A stretch of DNA of 64,000 nucleotides. Source: Pomphorhynchus laevis (taxonomy: Eukaryota; Acanthocephala; Palaeacanthocephala; Echinorhynchida; Pomphorhynchidae). This document shows positions 24,560 through 33,252 of the stretch, one piece after another. A model generated the notes under the pieces. The model saw only the letters and a program-made list of their open reading frames with translations. It ran no database searches and was not told the DNA's origin. The stretch is from assembly GCA_012934845.2 (NCBI GenBank), contig WNNJ02001604.1, forward strand, positions 1 through 64,000, written 5' to 3'. Positions within the stretch are counted from its first letter, which is position 1; the number at the start of each line of letters is the position of its first letter. A program made the position numbers and the translations under genes.

Positions 24560-27500
24560 AATTTCTGATATACGTATGACAATCTTTTAAGTAACTTAAG
24601 GAATGAGACCAAAGCGCCACAAATGAATTGACCTTTATGAATAGAGATGGTCTGATAAGCAAGTTTTTGTTTACGAGAATTCATCAGTTCGAATTAAGCT
24701 ATTTATGGAAAATGCTATTTTTTCAAAATTTTAGACGGCAGCCGACACGTCATCGAGATGACACATAATACAGATTAGTGCTTTTGTTCATTTTTGACGA
24801 TTAGAAGAACAAATAGTAATCTGATCAAAAAGGGCTAATAAGTTTTTGCCAGACAGCAGCATTTGACCCGTTTCAATGAAATGCTGGACTGTTTTTATTA
24901 TGATTGTTTAATGCAATCTCACGATACACTTCATCGGGATGCATCATACCACATACGATTGCTTTTGTTTATCTTTGACGCTTAGAAGTAACGAATAGTA
25001 TTCTGATCGTTTTGGTAGACTAGTTATTACCTGATAGCAGCTTTAAAAAATTGCGGTATTCCATTGAATTTATGACCATTGTAATCATGCATTTTTGATG
25101 CAATCTTAATTTGACAACTGCCAAGGTATTTTGAAGGATAACAAAAATGCTCAATAAAGGATCAGTCAAACGACTGAGATATATAAAAATGATCTAATTA
25201 GCCAGTTTTAAGTTTACTACAAATTTGCCGCAAAAATTAAGCAATCTTTAGAAAATGGTATTGTTTAAAAGTCAAGCCCACAGCTAAAACGTCATCAAGT
25301 TAGCCTGTACAACAGAAAAGTTCTTTTGTTCATCTTTGACGTTTTAAAGTGATTAATAGTATGAAGATCGCTAGTATTGACCTGTAATTATGGGACAGCA
25401 GCTTTCAAAATATTGCCGTACTCCATTTAAATCCATGACCATTGTTATCATTCTTGTTTGATGCAATTAGAATGATACACCTGCCAAATTTATTTGAATA
25501 ATAAAAACGACACAACTTTGCATAATTTAAACACTTGATATAATGAAAGATAGTTCAAAAGGAGCAACCTTAAAGTTTACTATAATTTTGCGCTAAAATT
25601 AAACAATTTATAGAAAATGCTATATTTTCAAATACAAGGCAGACCTCCAAATATAAATTAAAATAACTCATAATACTGCTTAGTGCTTTCAGTAATCATA
25701 GAAGCTTAAGGGTTACAAATAGTATGCTGATCGTTAACTGTGGACATTTTTACTAAACAACAGCTTTCACTTTTTTGGCATATTTCAATGAAAATGCTAG
25801 ACTGTTGTTATTACGCTTGTTTAATCCAATCTTAATGACACATATGACAACCTCTTGAATATTTTTAACAAATGATATTATGACGCAACAAATGAATTGA
25901 CTAATATGAATAGAGATGTCTGATAAGCAAGTTTTTTTACGAGAATTTAGCAGTTTGAATTGAGCTATTTAGAGAAAATGCTATTTTTCAAAAGTCAAGC
26001 AGGCAGCCGAAACCTCATCGAGATAGCTCATACTACAGATGAGTGCTTTCGTTCATCTTTGATGTTTATAAGTAAAATAGTATTCTGATCAGTATGTGTT
26101 TTGCAGTTAACCGACATCAGCTTTCGACATATGCCGTATTACATCTAAATCTATGACCATTGTTATCATGCATGTTTTATGCAATCTAAATAAAACAAAT
26201 TGCCAGATTTTTTAAAAGGATAAAAAAAACAATGTCGCATTTTAAAAACTTTTGATATTTATAAAGATGGTCTTATAATCAAGATTTAATTTTTCAATAA
26301 TTTTGCCGCTAAATTTAAGCGATTTATAAAACTGCGATTTTACAAGCTCAAACAGACGGCTTAACGTAATCAAGATGGATCATACTACTGATGAGTTATT
26401 CTGGCTATATTTGACGTCTAGGAGAGAATAATAGTATGCTGATCGTCAGTGTTGACAAGTTTTTAACTAACATCAGCTTTCAACATATTGCCGTATTTAC
26501 TAAGAATCAATGAGCATGTTTATCATGCATGTTTGATGCAATCCTACTGATAGTTATGCAAAATACTTATAAGTGAGATAAAATGACACAATGACGCATC
26601 ATTATAACGCCTGATATTTAAAAAGATAGTCTGGTAAGCAACTTTTATGTTTACTATAATTTTGCCGCTAAAATTAAGCGATTTATAGGAAATTGTATTT
26701 TTAAAAGTCAAGCAGAGAGCCAAACCGTCATCGAGATGAATCATACCACTGATTTAGTCTTCTGACATAATTAAAGTTTAGACGTTACAAATAGTATGCT
26801 GATCGTTGACTGTGAACGTTTTTATCTACGCTGCTTTCAACATTTTGACCTGTTTTAATCAAATGCTAGACTGATGTTATTATTTAATCTCTGTAATACA
26901 TATTACAATCTTTTAAGTAACTTAAAAAACGAGACCATGTTGACACAAATGAATTGACCTTTATGAATAGAGATGGTCTGATAAGCAAGTTTTTGTTTAC
27001 GAGAATTCATCAGTTCAAATTTAGCTTTTTAGGGAAAGTACTTTTTTTTCAAAATTTTAGCCGGCAGTTGACACGTCATCGAGATGACTCATACTACAGA
27101 TTAGTTATTTTGTTCATTTTTGACGCTTAGAAATAAAAAATAGTAATCTGATCAATAAGGGCTAACAAGTTTTTGCCCGACAGCAGCTTTTGACCTGTTT
27201 CAATGAAATGCTGGACTGTTTTTATTATGATTGTTTAACGCAATGTCACGATACACTTCATCGGGATGCATCATACCACATATGATTGCTTTTGTTTATC
27301 TTTGACGCTTAGAAGTAACGAATAGTATTCTGATCGTTTTAGTAGACTAGTTATTAACCTGATAGCAGCTTTAAAAAATTGCCGTATTCCATTAAATTTA
27401 TGACCATTGTAATAATGCATTTTTGATGCAATCTTAATTTGACAACTTCCCAGGTATTTTGAAGGATAATATAACTGCTAAATAAAGGATCAGTTAAACG

Positions 27501-28273
27501 ACTGAGATATATAAAAATGATCTAATTAGCCAGTTTTAAGTTTAATACAAATTTGCCGCAAAAATTAAGCAATCTTTAGAAAATGGTATTGTTTAAAAGT
27601 CAAGCACACAGCCGAAACGTCATCAAGTTAGCCTGTACCACAGAAAAGTTCTTTTGTTCATCTTTGACGTTTCAAAGTGATTAATAGTATGAAGATCGCT
27701 AGTATTGATTAGTAATTATGGGACAGCAGCTTTCAAAATATTGCAGTACTCCATTTAAATCCATGACCTTTGGTATCATGCTTGTTTGATGCAATTAGAA
27801 TGATACACCTGCCAAATTCATTTGAATAATAAAAACGACACAATTTTGCATAATTTAAACACTTGATATAAATTAAGATAGTTCAATAGGCGCAACCTTA
27901 AAGTTTACTATAATTTTGCGCTAAAATTAAACAATTTATAGAAAATGCTATATTTTCAAAGACTAGGCAGACCACAAAATTTAAATAAAAAAACTCATAA
28001 TACTGCTTGGTGCTTTCAGTAATCATGGAAGTTTAGACGTTACAAATAATATGATCTTCGTTAAATGTGGACATTTTTAATAAACAGCAGCTTTTTAGAT
28101 TTTGGCATATTTCAATGAAAATGCTTGACTGTTGTTATTACGCTTGTTTAATCCAATCTTAATGATACATATGACAACCCATTGAATATATTTAACGAAT
28201 GATCTTATGACGCAACGAATGAATTGACTAATATGAATTGAGATGTTTGATAAGCAAGTTTTTTGTTTACGAT
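24560..28273. repeat. Satellite array between RTE copy 2 and the ubiquilin-bearing LINE
   Basis: Higher-order satellite with the same monomer order. Unit starts lie near 25560 and 27890, about 2.33 kb apart. No gene is supported. The stretch from about 27060 on belongs to a second segmental duplication whose partner begins near 41760. Confidence 0.9.
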
Positions 28274-28285
28274 AATTTAGCAGTT
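28274..28285. repeat. Target site duplication of the ubiquilin-bearing LINE (left)
   Basis: The 12-mer aatttagcagtt recurs with one mismatch as aatttagcggtt at 30709-30720. The matching empty site, tttagcagtttgaatggagc, is intact in the duplicated segment near 42961-42980. Confidence 0.88.
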
Positions 28286-30708
28286 ACAATTAAGTCAACT
28301 ATAATTGGGCTCCTAATTGGAACACCTTTATATTAATAATAAAATCAATTAAAACTATAGTCAATCAATCAAAATCTTCATTACGTTCCACAGCCATTTT
28401 TGCGTCCCCCATAGATGCAGCAAGCTCTTCCAGATTAGTATCACGGCTATGGAATCCCAATGTCTGCATTTGTACAAGTTCGGATGCATAAAGATGTTCT
28501 TGAGTTTGGTTTGGTTGTTGATTTGTCGGCTGATGTTGCTGGAGATGAAGACGATCTAATGGTTGAAACAACGAAGCAGTATAATCTTGATTTGAGTATT
28601 GTAAATTTTGAAATACTGTTGTTGCATAAGCTGTTTGTCTATTGCTTGGTGATCGAAAAGAATCCACATCAGATGAAGTAGGTTGACTATTCATTTGATT
28701 ATCGACTAGACCGCTTATATTTGAAGATATCAACTGTGAATATACTTGTGGGGATGTGTCCCTAAGACGAATTAGATTCTTTAGAATTTGTACAATCGTC
28801 CTCAATGCTCGAGTATTTGTGCATAGAGCACAAATTTCAGGTATTGGCCACTGACTCATAAACTCATGAATTACACGATGTACTTGTTCTCTTTGTCCTT
28901 CGTCCTGTATAAATTCATATGTACGCAGCAGATTAAGAAGAATCTTAAGCAGATTAAGTAGAATACCAGGATCGCAAAGAGAATTATTCATATTTGGGTG
29001 AAAACTGGATGCCCGCAACATGTCGAATAACATGAGAGGATTTTCAGCATCGACTACTAATAATTGTTGAGGGTTCATCGTAGAATACCGATTAGTGTTT
29101 TCGCTTGACGTAGATTGCAAAGGCGACTCTAAACGGTTTGAATTAGATACATATGAACTAGACGAATCGATTTGAAATGTAGTAATCTGAGATGCCACCG
29201 GGTTTGGCAGGAGGTTTGTATTTTCAGTTCCTACTTGACTAGTGTTAGCTGTACCAGATGAACTAGAATAAGTATTCAGAGGGTTATCGCCAAACTGCTC
29301 ATGTGCCACATTAAGCATTGGTTCTTGAAAATCGCGATAAATTCTCTGTCGAACTTTATATCCGCTCGGTAATCTCTCAAGGTTAATCAGGGCTCTGTCA
29401 TGGTTTCTCGTAGTTTCCTGTATAGTTGTAGGAATACGAATCATTTCCATTGTTTGACACATTAAATCCGGATTGTTATCGAATTGTGAAACCTCGTGGT
29501 TCTGCTCCCTCACTCTTTGCATTTGTGGATTGTTAAGCTTAATTGAACTAAGCAATGCAGGATTACTCATAAGTCTTTGAGCCAAATTATTACTTAGAAG
29601 GTTTTGAACTGCATGTGGATTTGTCTGAATAGTGCCAAAAATATTTTGTTGTATTTCAGTACAATTTGAATTTCCAAATGGAAGGTTCAAAAATGGTGCA
29701 AGTGTTAATCTGGATAATGTTGCAGTTCCATAGGTATGTTGATCAATATTCGGTTGAAGCGATATCAACCCCTCCTTAATTGTTGGTGATTGCTGAAGTG
29801 ACAAAGAAGCATTATTTGATTGTTTAGATGTTGAGTGATATGCCGAAGGTCGTCGTGGAGACATGAGTTGCAGGACAGGCATGTCAACCTCAGAATGGTC
29901 GCCTTTGACGACGGAAGCTGACCGAATATTGGAGTCATGAACTATCTCAACTGACTGGGCCTCGGGCTGTGCAAGGTTGCTCAAAGAAAAGAGTCGCGGA
30001 GATGGGTCGTCACAAAATCCAAGACTTTTCTCTAGTAAGGGTTGGCCCATCTCGTCAAGACTTTTGAGGATCGCTTTAGCATTTCCTCTCATCAGTGCGA
30101 CGGACAAGCGCTGAAATAACTGACCCGCTGTGCTACAATACGGGGTACCGTTTCTACATGACATAGAACGAGCAATGAAACGAATTAGCTTTTCCCCTTG
30201 GTGGTTCCATCCTCCGTAAGTTTCAACAACTGCTGCCGTAAAACTGTATCCATTCTCCTCTAATTTGCGTTTATATTTCCTTTCCTTGACACAGGAGGCA
30301 TACTTGCTTGCGGCATAGCCAGGGATCTCAGAAGCCATGGAAATATAAGCATTTTGTTGAGGGTTAGTTACGGCAAAATCAACTGCTAAAGGAGGGTCCT
30401 TATAAAATAGAATATCCGCCGGTCTCTCTCGCAAACCACGAATAAGGTTGGGTACCTCCTTTGCCACCCTCAATCCAGCAGAAACCGCTGCTTGAAAGAC
30501 TGTATCCCTCAAGCTATCATGTCGAATTCCAGGGTGGCCTCCAAACTGACATGTTAAGGCGTGGAAGCCGAATTTGTCTGCCATCCTAAGGCAGCGTCTG
30601 CATCGATAATCACTGTTCCAGAGAGACAACCCTAACCAAAGACGTAGTAGCACAACGAATTCATTTGGTGCCAAGTTCATATGTGTGGCTTTGCTAGGGA
30701 CGGCCTGC
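28286..30708 (-). mobile_element. 5'-truncated RLE-type LINE carrying a ubiquilin gene
   Basis: A 2423-bp insertion on the minus strand between 12-bp target duplications. The satellite on both sides joins seamlessly when compared with the empty paralogous site near 42958-42980. Only the 3' half of a LINE is present: the C-terminal zinc finger and restriction-like endonuclease, followed in frame by ubiquilin sequence and a 79-bp 3' end. RT and N-terminal parts are missing, as expected from incomplete target-primed reverse transcription. The last bases of the 3' end resemble a Penelope-element RT fragment. The insertion is absent from the segmental duplicate, so it is younger than that duplication. 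Confidence 0.88.
28289..28336 (-). repeat. Penelope-like RT fragment forming the 3' end of the LINE
   Basis: The plus-strand words gtcaactataattgggct and attggaacacc match the Penelope element at 61706-61747 (gtcagctataattgggct and attggaacacc). The spacing fits an in-frame loss of nine bases. On the minus strand it reads GVPI-RSPIIVDL against GVPMGGNSSPIIADL, the RT motif B. It lies inside the target duplication, so it was inserted together with the LINE. Confidence 0.75.
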
Positions 30709-30710
30709 AA
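28365..30710 (-). CDS. RLE endonuclease-ubiquilin fusion ORF
   Basis: A 781-codon frame, open from the truncated edge; the first ATG is codon 11 (30678-30680). Residues 37-54 form a CCHC finger (C37, C40, H50, C54). RERPAD99 and D111, followed by VKERKYK, form the restriction-like endonuclease. RLSVALMRGNAKAIL (201-215) is the usual end of such LINE ORFs. After a Ser/Gln-rich linker, residues 350-480 match ubiquilin STI1 repeats: FGTIQTNPHAVQNLLSN, NNPDLMCQTMEMIR, NHDRALINLE and FQEPMLNVAHEQFG. A second STI1 region lies at about 570-650, and a UBA-like domain with TLGFHSRDTNLEELAASMGD at 740-777. The N-terminal UBL of ubiquilins is absent. Ubiquilins shuttle ubiquitinated clients to the proteasome; this protein could bind ubiquitin but not the proteasome by the usual UBL. 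No intron interrupts the cargo, which indicates an RNA-mediated capture. Expression is unknown. Confidence 0.88.
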   Translation of the reverse strand: MQAVPSKATHMNLAPNEFVVLLRLWLGLSLWNSDYRCRRCLRMADKFGFHALTCQFGGHPGIRHDSLRDTVFQAAVSAGLRVAKEVPNLIRGLRERPADILFYKDPPLAVDFAVTNPQQNAYISMASEIPGYAASKYASCVKERKYKRKLEENGYSFTAAVVETYGGWNHQGEKLIRFIARSMSCRNGTPYCSTAGQLFQRLSVALMRGNAKAILKSLDEMGQPLLEKSLGFCDDPSPRLFSLSNLAQPEAQSVEIVHDSNIRSASVVKGDHSEVDMPVLQLMSPRRPSAYHSTSKQSNNASLSLQQSPTIKEGLISLQPNIDQHTYGTATLSRLTLAPFLNLPFGNSNCTEIQQNIFGTIQTNPHAVQNLLSNNLAQRLMSNPALLSSIKLNNPQMQRVREQNHEVSQFDNNPDLMCQTMEMIRIPTTIQETTRNHDRALINLERLPSGYKVRQRIYRDFQEPMLNVAHEQFGDNPLNTYSSSSGTANTSQVGTENTNLLPNPVASQITTFQIDSSSSYVSNSNRLESPLQSTSSENTNRYSTMNPQQLLVVDAENPLMLFDMLRASSFHPNMNNSLCDPGILLNLLKILLNLLRTYEFIQDEGQREQVHRVIHEFMSQWPIPEICALCTNTRALRTIVQILKNLIRLRDTSPQVYSQLISSNISGLVDNQMNSQPTSSDVDSFRSPSNRQTAYATTVFQNLQYSNQDYTASLFQPLDRLHLQQHQPTNQQPNQTQEHLYASELVQMQTLGFHSRDTNLEELAASMGDAKMAVERNEDFD

Positions 30711-30720
30711 TTTAGCGGTT
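30709..30720. repeat. Target site duplication of the ubiquilin-bearing LINE (right)
   Basis: The 12-mer aatttagcggtt differs by one base from the left copy. The satellite monomer resumes with tgaatggagc, exactly as in the uninterrupted duplicate at about 42970. Confidence 0.85.
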
Positions 30721-33161
30721 TGAATGGAGCTTTTTAGAGAAAATGCTATTTTTTAAAAGTCAAGCAGGCATCCGAAACCTCATCGAGATAGCTTATTCTA
30801 CAGATGATTGCTTCCGTTCATCTTTGACGTTTATTAGTAAAATAGTATTCTGATCGGTATGTGTTTAGCAGTTAACCGACATCAGCTTTCGACATATGCC
30901 TATATCATCGAAATCTATGACCATTGTTTTCATGCATGTTTGATGCAATCTTAATAAAACAAATGCCAGATTTTGGAAAAGGATAAAAAAAACAATGTCG
31001 CATTTTAAAAACTTTTGATATTTATAAAGATGGTCTTATAATGAAAATTTAATTTTTCTATTATTTTGCCGCTAAATTTAAGCGATCTATAAAACTGCGA
31101 TTATTCAAAACTCAAACAGACGGCTGAAACGTAATCAAGATGGCTCTTACTACTGATGAGTTATTCTGGTTATCTTTGACGTCTAGAAGGGACTAATAGT
31201 ATGCTGATCGTTAGTGCTGACAAGTTCTCAACTAACATCAGCTTTCAACATATTGCCGTATTCTCTTAAAATCAATAAGCATGTTTATCATGCATGTTTG
31301 ATGCAATCCTATGATAGCTATGCCAAATTCTTATAAGTTAGATAAAATGACACAATGAAGCATCATTATAACGCCATATATAAATAAAGACAATCTATTA
31401 AGCAACTTTTATGTTTACTATAATTTTGACGCTTAAATTAAGCGATGTATGGAAAATGGTATTTTTAAAAGTCAAGCAGAGAGCCAAATCGTCATCGAAA
31501 TGAATCATACCACTGATTTAGTCCTCGGACATAATTGAAGTTTAGACGTTACAAATAGTATGCTGATCGTTGACTGTTAACGTTTTTTTCTACGCTGCTT
31601 TCAACATTTTGACCAGTTTTAATCAAATGCTAGACTGATGTTATTATGTAATTTCTGTAATACATATGACAAGCTTTTAAGTAACTTAAGGAATGAGACC
31701 ATGACGCCACAAATAAATTGACCTTTATGAATAGAGATGGTCTGATAAGCAAGTTTTTTTACTAGAATTCATCAGTTCGAATTAAGCTATTTATGGAAAA
31801 TGCTATTTTTTCAAAATTTTAGCCGGCAGCCGACACGTCGTCGAGATGACTCATACTACACATTAGTGCTTTTGTTCATTTTTGATCCTTAGAAGTAACA
31901 AATAGTAATCTGATCAATAAGGGCTAACAAGTTTTTGCCCGACAGCAGCTTTTGACCCGTTTCAATGAAATGCTGGACTGTTTTTATTATGATTGTTTAA
32001 TGCAATCTCACGATACACTTCATCGGGATGCATCATATCACATATGATTGCTTTTGTTTATCTTTGACGCTTAGAAGTAACGAATAGTATTCTGATCGTT
32101 TTGGTAGACTTGTTATTACCTGATAGCAGCTTTAAAAAATTGCGGTATTTCATTGAATTTATGACCATTGTAATCATGCATTTTTGATGCAATCTTAATT
32201 TGACAACTGCCAAGGTTTTTTGAAGGATAATATAACTGCTCAATAAAGGATCAGTCGAACGACTGTCAAATATAAAAATGATCTAATTAGCCAGTTTTAA
32301 GTTTACTACAAATTTGCCGCAAAAATTAAGCAATCTTTAGGAAATGGTATTGTTTAAAAAGTCAAGTTCACAGCCGAAACGTCATCAAGTTAGCCTGTAC
32401 AACAGAAAAGTTCTTTTGTTCATCTTTGACGTTTTAAAGTGATTAATAGTATGATGATCGTTAGTATTGACCAGTAATTATGGGACAGCAGCTTTCAAAA
32501 TATTGCCGTACTCCATTTAAATCCATGACCATTGTTATCATGCTTGTTTGATGCAATTAGAATGATACACCTTCCAAATTCATTTGAATAATAAAAACGA
32601 CACAATCCTGCATAAATTAATCGCTTGATATAAATATAGATAGTTTAAAAGGAGCAACCTTAATGTTTACTATAATTTTGCGCTAAAATTAAACATTTTT
32701 TAGAAATTGCTGTATTTTCAAAGAACAGGCAGATCTCAAAATATAAATTAAAATAACTCATAATACTGCTTAGTGCTTTCAGTAATCATGGAAGTTTATA
32801 CGTTACAAACAGTATGCTGATCGTTAACTGTGGACATTTTTTATAAACAGTAGCTTTTAAGATTTTGGCATATTTCAATGAAAATGCTAGGCTGTTGTTA
32901 TTACGCGTGTTCAATCCAATCTTAATGATACATATGACAACCTTTTGAATATATTTAAGAAATGATCTTATGACGCAACAAATGAATTGACTAATATGAA
33001 TAGAGATTTCTGATAAGCAAGTTTTTTGTTTACGAGAATTTAGCAGTTTGAATTGAGCTATTTAGAGAAAATGCTATTTTTCAAAAGTCAAGCAGGCAGC
33101 CGAAACCTCATCGAGATAGCTCATACTACTGATGAGTGCTTTCGTTCATCTTTGACGTTAA
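30721..33161. repeat. Satellite array between the two RLE LINEs
   Basis: Slightly more than one higher-order unit of satellite, nearly identical to about 42970-45412. A unit start lies near 32655. Short minus-strand ORFs such as 32058-32243 recur identically at 44309-44494, only because the region is duplicated. No gene is supported. Confidence 0.9.
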
Positions 33162-33173
33162 TAAGTAAAATAG
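33162..33173. repeat. Target site duplication of phosphatase-bearing LINE copy A (left)
   Basis: The 12-mer taagtaaaatag matches taagaaaaacag at 38395-38406 with two mismatches. Uninterrupted monomers read aataagtaaaatagtattctg, for example near 20547-20567. Confidence 0.75.
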
Positions 33174-33252
33174 CCAAATCAAAATTTAATAATTAAATAA
33201 TACAAAAAAAAAATTTTAAGTTAAGTTAAGAAAAAAAACATTCTGTTTCAGT

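Larger units (their letters stand above)
19200..27830 (+). repeat. Segmental duplication 1, copy B (contains RTE copy 2)
   Basis: Counterpart of about 3830-12460, in direct orientation. It carries the second RTE copy with the same 15-bp target duplication. It differs from copy A by scattered substitutions and small indels only. The satellite to its right belongs to a different variant lineage. Confidence 0.75.

Noticed and set aside
28365-28700. Possibility that the ubiquilin part is the host's own ubiquilin gene, with the LINE inserted beside it
   Set aside because: The frame is continuous from RLE to UBA without intron. The whole unit lies between one 12-bp target duplication inside satellite, and the UBL-coding part is missing.
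31120-31180. Hammerhead-like words in the satellite (GAAAC followed by CTGATGAG, as in ggctgaaacg and actactgatgag)
   Set aside because: Only about 22-27 bases separate the boxes, leaving no room for two helices. No suitable closing helix was found in neighbouring monomers, and most monomers lack one of the boxes.
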